Below are positions 6,259-13,043 of a stretch of DNA of 37,382 nucleotides, piece after piece. The DNA is taken from positions 1 through 37,382 of the forward strand of contig NZ_QTWS01000029.1 of NCBI RefSeq assembly GCF_003461245.1, written 5' to 3'. The position numbers and the translations under genes were made by a program. This DNA comes from Blautia sp. AF19-10LB. GTDB taxonomy: Bacteria; Bacillota; Clostridia; Lachnospirales; Lachnospiraceae. The notes beneath the pieces are model-generated. The model ran no database searches and had not been told where the DNA came from. It saw only the letters and a list, made by a program, of their open reading frames with translations. How positions within the stretch are numbered: the stretch's first letter is position 1; the number at the start of each line of letters is the position of its first letter.

Positions 6259-7199
6259 TTTTTAAGAAAATCAGAAAAGGGCATGCTGACTGGAGAAACT
6301 TTTTATGTAGTACTCCGGCAAGGGATTATGTATTCCAAAAAGATGCATATGAAGACCAGATTGACAGGGCAGCAAAGAATATAAGAAATACAGACTGTGT
6401 TATAATCGGGGCAGGAGCCGGGGCATCGACAGCTGCGGGAATCCAATATGGTGGTAAAAGGTTTACAGACAATTTTGCAGAATTTATAAAAAAATACGGT
6501 GAGTACTACATGACAGATATGTATGCAGCCGGATTTTATCCATATCCGTCTGAGGAGGCAAAGTGGGGATACTGGTCAAAACATGCATTGATGAACCGCT
6601 TTGATCCTCCGGCATTGCCGCTTTATACAGAGCTTTATGATCTTGTAAAGAATAAAGAATATTTTGTACTTACAACCAATGTGGATCATCAGTTTTATAA
6701 AGCGGGATTCGATGAAAAAAGAATATTTGCAACACAGGGAGATTATGGGAAAATCCAGTGCCAGAAAGCCTGTCATCCAAAGACTTACGATGCAAAAGAC
6801 CTGTTTCGTAAAATGGATAAAGCAAGAAGAGACTGCCTGATTCCATCAGAACTTGTACCAAAATGTCCGGTGTGTGGCGGCAATATGGCTATGAATCTCC
6901 GTTGTGATAATTATTTTGTGGAAGATGAAGCGTGGCATGAGGCAGCTGACAGGTATGCGGGTTTTCTGGAACAGAATATAGATAAAAAGGTTGTTCTTTT
7001 GGAACTTGGAGTTGGATTTAATACGCCGATTATTATACGTTTCCCTTTTGAGAAGATGGTGAGGGAGAACTCGTCTTATAGTTTGATACGCTTGAATATG
7101 GATGAAGCGGTAGTTCCGGAAAGCTTCGGGGAACGTGCAATCGGTATTGGCGGTGATATGGCAAAGGCAATTACTGATATAAGGGGGCTGGTATTATGA
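6255..7199 (+). CDS. Class M sirtuin (SirTM), likely protein ADP-ribosyltransferase
   Basis: This 314-residue protein has a Sir2 Rossmann fold. The NAD site is GAGAGASTAAGIQY (about residue 52), then TTNVDHQFYKAGF and ATQGDYGKIQC. In ordinary deacetylase sirtuins a His stands where this protein has the Gln of TQGDYG. That change, together with the long insert GYWSKHALMNRFDPPALPLY, fits the SirTM class, which ADP-ribosylates protein instead of deacetylating it. Cys pairs CQKAC and CPVC form the usual zinc site, and ELGVGFNTP closes the NAD pocket. It starts on ATGA shared with the gene before and ends on ATGA shared with the macrodomain gene after. Known SirTM operons carry a GcvH-like lipoyl carrier as target; none is seen here. 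Confidence 0.85.
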   Translation: MIFKKIRKGHADWRNFLCSTPARDYVFQKDAYEDQIDRAAKNIRNTDCVIIGAGAGASTAAGIQYGGKRFTDNFAEFIKKYGEYYMTDMYAAGFYPYPSEEAKWGYWSKHALMNRFDPPALPLYTELYDLVKNKEYFVLTTNVDHQFYKAGFDEKRIFATQGDYGKIQCQKACHPKTYDAKDLFRKMDKARRDCLIPSELVPKCPVCGGNMAMNLRCDNYFVEDEAWHEAADRYAGFLEQNIDKKVVLLELGVGFNTPIIIRFPFEKMVRENSSYSLIRLNMDEAVVPESFGERAIGIGGDMAKAITDIRGLVL

Positions 7200-7972
7200 C
7201 ACAGGATGAGCGAAGAGAATATCTGATTCAGTATCTTTTGAAAGAAGAAATACCGTTTGGCAGACAGAACATTCCTATGGATAAGCAGGGGCAGGAAAAT
7301 CTGCTCCGCTCACTTATGAATGTCAGACCGCCAAGACCAATCAGTAATGATTTTTTGAAAATACAGGATGAGTATCTTACAGAAAGAAATATAGAGCGTG
7401 GAATCACAGATGTTGACACGCTTGCACCTGTAAAATCCGATTCGAGATTATATATCTGGCAGGGGGATATTACCACTTTGAAATGTGATGCGATCGTGAA
7501 TGCGTGTAACTCACAGATGCTTGGTTGTTTTTCACCGATGCATGCCTGTATTGATAACTTTATTCATACTTATGCTGGAATGGAACTGCGTCTGAAAATG
7601 CATGAAATTATGGCAAAGCAGGGGCATGAAGAAGAGACCGGCAAAGCAAAGATAACATCGGGATACAATCTTCCGACAAAATATATTCTTCATACGGTAG
7701 GACCTATTATACAATGGAAAGTCACAAAAGAAGATGAAGACCTGTTGGCAAGCTGCTACACAGAGTGCCTAAAGCTTGCAGCTGATACTGGTGTGGAATC
7801 TATTGCATTCTGTTGTTTGTCTACAGGTGTATTCCGTTTTCCACAGCAACGAGCTGCCGAGATTGCAACGAACACTGTAAAGCAGTATCTTAACAAAGAC
7901 AGCAGAATAAAAAAGGTAATCTTTAATGTGTTTAAGGATGAAGATTTAAAAATATACAGTGGATTGTTATAA
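7196..7972 (+). CDS. Zinc-type macrodomain protein, likely ADP-ribosyl hydrolase
   Basis: This 258-residue protein has an N-terminal helical region (about 1-80) and a macrodomain (about 85-258). Visible motifs are WQGDITTLKCDAIVNACN (ADP-ribose loop), then LGCFSPMHACIDNFIHTYAG, which holds the Cys/His/Cys zinc ligands of the Zn-macro group, then LPTKYILHTVGP and FCCLSTGVFRFPQQRAAEIA. In known systems this class removes the ADP-ribose placed by SirTM, making the modification reversible. The start overlaps the sirtuin stop by 4 nt. It is the last cargo gene: within 2 nt of its stop begins a decayed piece of a mobilization gene (7974-8087), so the cargo ends exactly here. Confidence 0.87.
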   Translation: MTQDERREYLIQYLLKEEIPFGRQNIPMDKQGQENLLRSLMNVRPPRPISNDFLKIQDEYLTERNIERGITDVDTLAPVKSDSRLYIWQGDITTLKCDAIVNACNSQMLGCFSPMHACIDNFIHTYAGMELRLKMHEIMAKQGHEEETGKAKITSGYNLPTKYILHTVGPIIQWKVTKEDEDLLASCYTECLKLAADTGVESIAFCCLSTGVFRFPQQRAAEIATNTVKQYLNKDSRIKKVIFNVFKDEDLKIYSGLL

Positions 7973-7973
7973 G

Positions 7974-8087
7974 CGTCTGTTGAAATATCCGATAAATCTT
8001 ATTGTACTGTTACTGCCTGAGAATGTGATTTATATTGGAATCCGATATTAAGTGAAAGAATGGTGGGAAGAACGAGAATATTATTAA
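7974..8087 (+). pseudogene. Decayed 3' end of a second DUF6040 gene
   Basis: Translated from 7974, the segment reads RLLKYPINLIVLLL, then PENVIYIGIRY, a stop, and VKEWWEEREYY. This is clearly related to the end of the intact DUF6040 protein (SINLIVLLLLVHVVYIGIRCYVKDWREERGYY spread over 3527-3621), both in protein and base by base. An in-frame TAA replaces the Cys codon. It is not expressed as a useful protein. It marks a second copy of the backbone gene end, directly behind the cargo. Confidence 0.8.
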
Positions 8088-8117
8088 AAAAAAATGGACA
8101 GTTCACCAATTGGGGGG

Positions 8118-8150
8118 CGTCCACTGAGAGGACGGCGGTTAGTCACCGCC
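8118..8150. repeat. Two abutting hairpins downstream of the DUF6061 gene
   Basis: CGTCC/GGACG (8118-8122 with 8130-8134) and GGCGGT/ACCGCC (8134-8139 with 8145-8150) sit back to back and share one base. On the minus strand they follow the DUF6061 stop within 30 nt, so they may shape the 3' end of that transcript. There is no adjacent T run. Confidence 0.4.
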
Positions 8151-8176
8151 TCCTACTTAATTTTTAACAGGAAATA

Positions 8177-8413
8177 TTAAAGTTCAAGTGAATCTTCTGC
8201 ATCAACCCACATCTGTAAATTTCCATCAAGATATAATCTTGCATATTCCAGTGGTTCGTCAATAGCAAGTGCATTTAATGCACAGTCTGATCCAGGCGTG
8301 GTTTTTAAGTCCTTCTCAGCTTCCCAGCAGTCAATGCGAAGCATATAGCCGGCACTGGTATAAACATCAATACTGTTGCATTGTGGATTATATTCTGCAA
8401 ATATTGTTCTCAT
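8177..8413 (-). CDS. DUF6061 family small protein
   Basis: This 78-residue acidic protein reads MRTIFAEYNPQCNSIDVY at the start, then GYMLRIDCWEAEKDL, and ends with EPLEYARLYLDGNLQMWVDA. The pattern of a short beta-rich start, a central Cys and the EPLEYARL block is what I recognise as DUF6061. Its role is unknown. Members are common in Clostridia mobile elements, which fits the neighbouring IME. AAGGAG lies 10 nt upstream of the start on the minus strand. It faces the remains of the DUF6040 copy and is the only minus-strand gene of this part. Confidence 0.65.
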   Translation of the reverse strand: MRTIFAEYNPQCNSIDVYTSAGYMLRIDCWEAEKDLKTTPGSDCALNALAIDEPLEYARLYLDGNLQMWVDAEDSLEL

Positions 8414-8724
8414 CGTATCTTATCTCCTTATCGATCAATAAATCATCAGTTATAAAAATCAGAAGCATTTCAATCAGTTCACCATGTCACTTTTATTTTG
8501 TGTTATACTGTTTTATATGATTTTCTTGCCCTTGTATTTTCCCTTATCAGAGTTTGTAAACACTGGCGGGACGATATAACACAAGGGAAACAATAAGGGA
8601 AAGCTCACCTGCGACAAATCCAGTGTTTTCAAGGGTTTACAGAGAATTTAATAACAAAATATAACAGTTATTAAATCTCTTAAAACAGGTGAAATCTCAA
8701 TCGGAATTTGTGGAGGGGAGCCCA
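8414..8724. other. Gene-free 311-bp stretch with repeats (possible element end)
   Basis: No gene is supported. The stretch holds AAGGGAAA as direct repeats at 8583-8590 and 8595-8602 (12-bp period), with inverted copies (TTTCCCTT 8538-8545, CCCTTG 8529-8534). It also holds an inverted repeat AACACTGG (8559-8566)/CCAGTGTT (8620-8627), extended by GTAAAC/GTTTAC. Small repeated motifs plus a dyad resemble the arm and core sites of a tyrosine integrase, but no integrase is here to match. Confidence 0.3.
8641..8680. repeat. Long AT-rich inverted repeat before the hydrolase
   Basis: AGAGAATTTAATAAC (8641-8655) pairs with GTTATTAAATCTCT (8667-8680), 14 bp with one bulged A, around an 11-nt loop. 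No T run follows, so it is more likely an operator or a leader hairpin than a terminator. Confidence 0.6.
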
Positions 8725-9541
8725 ATGAAAGAAAAAACTTATCATACTCGATGCGGAACGATTCACTATTGGGCAAGCGTGTCAAACCCGGATACAATTA
8801 CGCTTGTTCTTCTACCGGGATTGACGGCAGACCATAGATTGTTTGATAAGCAGATTCAGTATTTCGAGAACAGGTATAATGTTATCGTCTGGGATGCACC
8901 GGCACACGCTTCCTCATGGCCGTTTCGGTTTGATTTTGAATTTGTTCGACAAGGCAAAATGGCTGGATGATATCTTAAACCAAGAAGGACTTACAAAGCC
9001 TGTTATTGTCGGTCAGTCTATGGGTGGATATGTGGGACAGGCTTATGCGCATCTTTACCCAGACAAAATGACAGGCTTTGTCTCCATTGACTCTGCACCG
9101 CTGCAACGAAGCTATGTGACGGCAGTTGAGATCTGGCTTTTGAAACGGATGGAGCCGGTATATGCTCATTATCCGTGGAAATGGCTCCTGAAATCGGGGT
9201 CGGAAGGCGTTGCCACGACTGACTATGGTAGAAGCCTCATGCATGAAATGATGCTGACTTATGACGGAAACCAGAAACGCTATGCACAAATTGCTGGACA
9301 TGGCTATCGTATTTTGGTAGCGGCCATGGAAAAGAATCTGCCGTATGAAATCAAGTGTCCCGCATTATTGATGTGCGGCACACAAGATCACGCTGGTTCG
9401 TGTATACGGTACAACAAAGCATGGCATCGCAATACGAAAATTCCCTTGACGTGGATCGAAGGAGCAGGACACAATTCCAATACAGACAAACCCGAACAGG
9501 TGAATCGTTTGATAGAGGAATTTGTTGCTGATATTTTATAA
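8725..9541 (+). pseudogene. Alpha/beta hydrolase, frameshifted
   Basis: The N-terminal part reads MKEKTYHTRCGTIHYW, then VLLPGLTADHRLFDKQIQ (oxyanion region). After VIVWDAPAHASSWPFRFDF the frame must move by one base near 8935-8945 to continue as LFDKAKWLDDIL. The rest carries the nucleophile elbow GQSMGGYVGQ (Ser), CGTQDHAGS (Asp) and GAGHNSN (His). With the shift repaired the protein is about 272 residues, a normal length for this family, with all three catalytic residues kept. The substrate is unknown. The start is ATG 8725 behind GGAGGGGAG. One extra base is the simplest cause; a read error is as likely as real decay. Confidence 0.8.
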
Positions 9542-9593
9542 CAGACAACTTCTTGTTTGAAAAATTGAGAAAACGTAATATTGAACAAAAAAG

Positions 9594-9634
9594 AAATGCA
9601 CAGTTCTTAGCTTATCGTGAACTGTGCATTTTTG
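9594..9634. terminator. Bidirectional terminator
   Basis: AAATGCACAGTTC (9594-9606) pairs perfectly with GAACTGTGCATTT (9619-9631), with T-rich sequence on both outer sides. It separates the hydrolase from the cupin gene, which runs toward it from the right. Confidence 0.85.
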
Positions 9635-9651
9635 TAAATAAATACTTTTAA

Positions 9652-10005
9652 TTAGCCGATTACGGCATCCTCTGCTGTAAAATGTTCCAGAGAATTTTCT
9701 TTTACCTGAATGCAGATATAAGTAATTCCAGAAATATCGGATGCAAAAAACTGACGCTTTGCAGCAGGTGCGATTTTTATCCAGTCTCCAGTTGAAAGGC
9801 TAATTTCTTCTCCATCAATTATGGCTTTGCCATTACCTGAAAGAATTCCATAGATTTCTTCATTTTCTTTATGAGAATGAACAAATGGGATATTTGTTCC
9901 TGCAGGTAGTTCGTTTAAACTGATTTCTGCACCTGTTAAAGACAACTTTTCATGCAGCTCAATTCGGTTTTCCTTTCCAATAGTTGTTTTTGTGTAATTT
10001 GCCAT
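9652..10005 (-). CDS. Cupin domain protein
   Basis: This 117-residue single-domain cupin has motif 1 PFVHSHKENEEIYGILSGNG (metal-binding His/His/Glu pattern, about residues 41-58) and the second motif region LSTGDWIKIAPAAKRQF, in which the usual second-motif His is not obvious. A single cupin of this size may be an isomerase, a small-molecule binding protein or a detoxification enzyme; the sequence does not decide. GGAGG lies just upstream on the minus strand. It is divergent from an HxlR regulator and shares its control region, which makes it the probable target of that regulator. Confidence 0.8.
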   Translation of the reverse strand: MANYTKTTIGKENRIELHEKLSLTGAEISLNELPAGTNIPFVHSHKENEEIYGILSGNGKAIIDGEEISLSTGDWIKIAPAAKRQFFASDISGITYICIQVKENSLEHFTAEDAVIG

Positions 10006-10051
10006 AATAATACCTCCATAGTTAATTTGTAGTTTCTAGTTGCTTGGTGTT

Positions 10052-10128
10052 AGTATAGTGTGAGACACATACAAAAACAAGTACGCACCTTTTTGTAACT
10101 GTACACTCAAAATCGAATGTGTTACAAT
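10052..10128. promoter_or_regulatory. Divergent cupin/hxlR control region
   Basis: The leftward promoter is TTGTTT (10080-10075), a 17-bp spacer and TATACT (10057-10052). The rightward promoter has TACAAT (10123-10128) with a weak -35. Between them, AGTACG at 10080-10085 and CTGTAC at 10099-10104 frame a T-rich centre and overlap both -35 regions, a possible HxlR site. The operator assignment is weak. Confidence 0.45.
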
Positions 10129-10147
10129 AGCCTCGGAGGTGAGAATT

Positions 10148-10480
10148 ATGCGAGCAAAAGAAGAATTACCGGAATGCCCAGTTGCAACAGCAGTATCTCT
10201 CATCGGAGGAAAATGGAAACTGCTGATTTTGCGTAACTTGAAAGAGCGTCCATGGAGATTCAATGAGCTACAACGAAGTATAGATGGTATTTCACAAAAG
10301 GTTTTGACAGATAGTTTAAGACAAATGATGAGTGATGGACTGGCATATCGCCACGATTACCATGAGCAGCCACCAAGAGTTGAATACGGCTTAACGGAAC
10401 TCGGAACAAAAATGCTTCCAATTGTTAATTCACTTGCTGACTTTGGTAACTACTATAAATCAATTATTGAACAGAATTAA
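10148..10480 (+). CDS. HxlR family transcriptional regulator
   Basis: This 110-residue winged-helix regulator shows the HxlR signature: ECPVATAVSLIGGKWKLLIL with the conserved Cys near the N-terminus, then PWRFNELQRSIDGISQKVLT (helix-turn-helix) and YHEQPPRVEYGLTELG (wing). HxlR proteins such as YodB and HypR sense electrophiles or oxidants through that Cys, so a redox or aldehyde response is possible here. GGAGG is 8 nt before ATG 10148, which is preferred over GTG 10139. It is the last gene before prophage sequence begins, within about 15 nt of its stop. Confidence 0.88.
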   Translation: MRAKEELPECPVATAVSLIGGKWKLLILRNLKERPWRFNELQRSIDGISQKVLTDSLRQMMSDGLAYRHDYHEQPPRVEYGLTELGTKMLPIVNSLADFGNYYKSIIEQN

Positions 10481-10485
10481 GGACG

Positions 10486-10560
10486 TTAGTATTTGAAAAG
10501 CTCGAACAATTCCAGTTTGCAGGGCAGGCGGCTGTCATGGAGATGAAGAAGAATGGATGA
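10486..10560 (+). pseudogene. 3' stub of a truncated prophage gene
   Basis: The frame reads LVFEKLEQFQFAGQAAVM, then EMKKNG and a stop at 10558-10560, with no start codon or ribosome site at its left. The stop overlaps the next start (ATGGATGA), as is usual in packed phage operons. The hxlR stop is only a few bases upstream, so the rest of this gene and the left part of the prophage appear deleted. Confidence 0.5.
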
Positions 10561-10927
10561 GAAGAAAGCTTACTGGTTTGAACAGCCATATATGCCGCAG
10601 ATGAAAAATATTGCGGTGGCACCTGTTATTCTGGAAGATGGAAGGCTGTCTTTCTGTGTTCCGGGAGATGGTGGTCCTCCGTGGTCAGGGGTGTGGAATC
10701 TGACGGGAGAGGTTGTTCTGGACGGGGATGATTATTTTGAGTTCCAGTGTGATGATGAAGTGATGCACAGACTGGGCGGAACGTATAAGTTTTATGCATT
10801 GGATATTGATACATTCCGACGGGAAACACGCCGGTGGATATCTCAGGGAAAAGAAATTGCAGACTGCTGTAAAACAACAGAAGAACTGCATGAATGGTAT
10901 CTGAAACACTGGACTTACAACAGATAG
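10553..10927 (+). CDS. Prophage protein of unknown function
   Basis: This 124-residue protein begins MDEKKAYWFEQPYMPQMKNI. Its middle is beta-rich with many Gly and Trp (CVPGDGGPPWSGVWNLTGEV), then DYFEFQCDDEVMHRLGG, and it has a helical tail EELHEWYLKHWTYNR. I do not recognise a family. The position between a truncated phage gene and tail genes, the overlap of the start with the upstream stop, and the higher GC than its left neighbours all mark it as part of the late phage operon. A small virion or assembly protein is possible. No catalytic motif is seen. Confidence 0.6.
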   Translation: MDEKKAYWFEQPYMPQMKNIAVAPVILEDGRLSFCVPGDGGPPWSGVWNLTGEVVLDGDDYFEFQCDDEVMHRLGGTYKFYALDIDTFRRETRRWISQGKEIADCCKTTEELHEWYLKHWTYNR

Positions 10928-10946
10928 GATGATTATATTTACGAAG

Positions 10947-10974
10947 GCATCAGTCAGTTGGCTGGTGCTTTTTT
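10947..10974 (+). terminator. Hairpin with T run between phage late genes
   Basis: GCATCAG (10947-10953) pairs with CTGGTGC (10962-10968), with one G-U pair, then T6. It would reduce read-through from the gene before into the tail gene unless an antiterminator acts. Confidence 0.6.
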
Positions 10975-10997
10975 CGTGGGGAAATGGAGGTGGCGGG

Positions 10998-11711
10998 ATG
11001 TATCCTGTGATGAAGGTGGAGCAGAGACACCGGTTTTCTTCCAGTTTTTCGGATTTTATCACCAGGTACACGGCAGTGAGTTCCACCAACAAGCAGACGC
11101 AGATTGCAGAGTATTATGCTCTGGATCCGGATAATGGGCTGACCATGAACCTGGGAGTGAACCCGCTTCTGCAGTTTGGGTTAAAGGAGACCAGGGAGAT
11201 GCTGTGCAGGAATATCCTGGCGGATCTGTCCGTGATCCGGTATGTGCCGTTTGATTCGGATACCATCGGGAACCCTGCCCTGGATCCGGGGGATGTGCTG
11301 ACGTTTGCAGGAGGACAGGCGGATGAGGGACAGATTACCTGTATCACTTCCATCCGGCAGAAGATCGGGGGAAAACAGAGCCTGAAATGTGTGGGAAAGA
11401 ATCCGAGGCTGGCTCAGGCGAAGTCAAGGAATGACAAGAATATTTCGGGGCTGCTGAACCAGATTGAAGACAATGCAAAGACCGGGAAGATCGGGATCCA
11501 TACGTTTACCAATGCTTCTGCGCATGAAATCGGGCAGACCAGGGTGAAGCTGGTCAGTATCCAGTTTGCTTCTTCTGAGGAAAACCATATGCAGTTTTTT
11601 GCACAGATTGTTGTGGATGTGGCTGCGGATCATGTGGAACGGTCTGCAGAGGCATCCGGGACTGTGGTGCTTCCGTTTCCGGGTGGAAGCGGCAGTGGAA
11701 CTGGATTTTGA
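10998..11711 (+). CDS. Phage tail structural protein, N-terminal part
   Basis: This 237-residue protein reads MYPVMKVEQRHRFSSSFSDF, then DPDNGLTMNLGVNPLLQFGL, LADLSVIRYVPFDSDTIGNP, ALDPGDVLTFAGGQADEGQI and NPRLAQAKSRNDKNISGLL. It resembles minor tail or baseplate proteins of siphophages from Clostridia. The frame ends at 11711 in a Gly/Ser linker (PFPGGSGSGTGF). The next frame carries a tail-fibre-like C-terminus with no start of its own, so this is probably the front of a broken gene: either one extra base in the T4 run at 11707-11710 or a deletion joining two genes. The start has GGAGG 7 nt upstream. The higher GC matches the rest of the phage block. Confidence 0.65.
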   Translation: MYPVMKVEQRHRFSSSFSDFITRYTAVSSTNKQTQIAEYYALDPDNGLTMNLGVNPLLQFGLKETREMLCRNILADLSVIRYVPFDSDTIGNPALDPGDVLTFAGGQADEGQITCITSIRQKIGGKQSLKCVGKNPRLAQAKSRNDKNISGLLNQIEDNAKTGKIGIHTFTNASAHEIGQTRVKLVSIQFASSEENHMQFFAQIVVDVAADHVERSAEASGTVVLPFPGGSGSGTGF

Positions 11712-12534
11712 AAAGAACCTATTGTATTCCATCACCTTTGGGACTTCCAGTGTGACCATTACGAAGATCCGGATCCCGGTGTTTAATATCGGGCTGAATG
11801 AGAAGCTGGATGATACCACTTATACCGTACTGGAAGAGCAGACACTGACAACGGAAAGCTTTACGTTCCTGGGGGATTATACAAAGTACGGGGAATTTAT
11901 GGACGGGCATGACGGATACTGGTATGGATTTTCCAATGAGCCGAATGTTTCCGGGGATGCGAAGATGGTGTGGATCCGGATCTCCAAAAAGGATTATTCC
12001 TTTACGGAGGGGAGTTGGACACTGTCCAAGGCGAAGCTGTCAGAAGTGGGTACAAGGGCAAAGGATGGTTCCTATCCGGAGCGGAATGTAAAATGCTGTG
12101 TGAGGAAGGGGTATCTGTATGTGCCTTCCTATGACAAGAAGGGAGTTTATAAGATCAATACTGCAAATTCAGCGGATGTGACGCTGATCCCGCTGGGCTT
12201 TACTTCCAAGCTGAAATCTCTTGGCGAGGCAGGTTCCTGTGAGGTGTATATGACACTGCTCGGAGACATGATCGTGGCAGGGGATTTCCAGATCACGGCG
12301 GATGACAGGGTGATCAAAACGCAGGGGAGCGCAAGGTTTGAAGCTATGGCAACGCCTTTGTTCCAGTATAAGAACTTTGTGTTTATGTGGGGCGGCAGTT
12401 ACGGGAAGGAGCACAGGTGTGCTTACCTTCTGACGCCTTATCTGGCAAGTATCAATAATCTTTCGTCAGCGGTGGTGAAGAATACGGATAAGACTATGAA
12501 GATCACGTATACGCTGACAGAAGAAACAATGTAG
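11712..12534 (+). pseudogene. Phage tail fibre C-terminal part, out of frame with its front
   Basis: The open frame encodes EKNLLYSITFGTSSVTITKI, a long beta-rich region with NHDGYWYGF-like blocks (DGYWYGFSNEPNVSGDAKMV), and ends with YLASINNLSSAVVKNTDKTM, KITYTLTEE. The last block is the usual end of tail fibres in Lachnospiraceae prophages. The frame remains open upstream to 11566, but there it lies over the well-coded tail gene in another frame, so that part is not real. No ribosome site or start fits at the left edge. I read it as the distal part of a gene split by a 1-base shift or by a deletion near 11705. Confidence 0.6.
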
Positions 12535-12576
12535 GTCTTTCTGCCGCAGGGCATGAAGATAGAAAACTTATTTACG

Positions 12577-12606
12577 GCAGTTCTCAGAAATGGGAGCTGC
12601 TTTTTT
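12577..12606 (+). terminator. Terminator between tail and lysis genes
   Basis: GCAGTTCTC (12577-12585) pairs with GGGAGCTGC (12592-12600), using two or three G-U pairs, followed by T6. Confidence 0.65.
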
Positions 12607-12626
12607 CATGGGAGGAGGATTCTGGC

Positions 12627-13043
12627 ATGAAGGAATTTTGGAACTTTATTCAGATGGTTTTTATGGCTGTAGGCGGATGGCTGGGCTGGTTTATGGGAGG
12701 CTGTGACGGGCTTCTGTATGCCCTGATCGCTTTTGTGGTGATCGATTACCTGACCGGGGTGATGTGTGCTTTTGCGGACCATACGCTTTCCAGTGAGGTG
12801 GGCTTCCGGGGGATCTGCAGAAAGGTGCTGATCTTTTTGCTAGTGGGAATGGCGAATATTCTGGATGTGGCTGTGATTGGGAACGGATCTGTGCTTAGAA
12901 CGGCGGTGATCTTTTTCTATATTTCCAATGAGGGTGTGAGTTTGCTGGAGAATGCAGGGCATCTGGGGCTACCGATCCCGCAGAAGATGAAGGATGTGCT
13001 GGAACAGCTGCATGACAGAGGGGAAGGAAGTGATGGGGAATGA
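12627..13043 (+). CDS. Phage holin of the TcdE/toxin-secretion family
   Basis: This 138-residue membrane protein has hydrophobic segments at about residues 8-24, 28-46, 68-86 and 90-104. The family motif ALIAFVVIDYLTGVMCAFAD is followed by SSEVGFRGICRKVLIFLLVG, which is diagnostic of phage_holin_4 (TcdE/Cph1/UtxA). It would form the membrane hole that lets the endolysin out. GGAGGAGG precedes the ATG. Its stop overlaps the endolysin start as ATGA, the usual holin-lysin coupling. The C-terminus is charged (QLHDRGEGSDGE). Confidence 0.92.
   Translation: MKEFWNFIQMVFMAVGGWLGWFMGGCDGLLYALIAFVVIDYLTGVMCAFADHTLSSEVGFRGICRKVLIFLLVGMANILDVAVIGNGSVLRTAVIFFYISNEGVSLLENAGHLGLPIPQKMKDVLEQLHDRGEGSDGE

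Noticed and set aside
6255..7199. Calling the Sir2 protein a deacetylase (CobB type)
   Set aside because: Gln replaces the catalytic His, and the coupled Zn-type macrodomain marks the SirTM class.
11566..11710. Left extension of the tail-fibre frame
   Set aside because: It lies over well-supported tail-protein codons in another frame and translates to Trp/Arg/Leu-rich nonsense.
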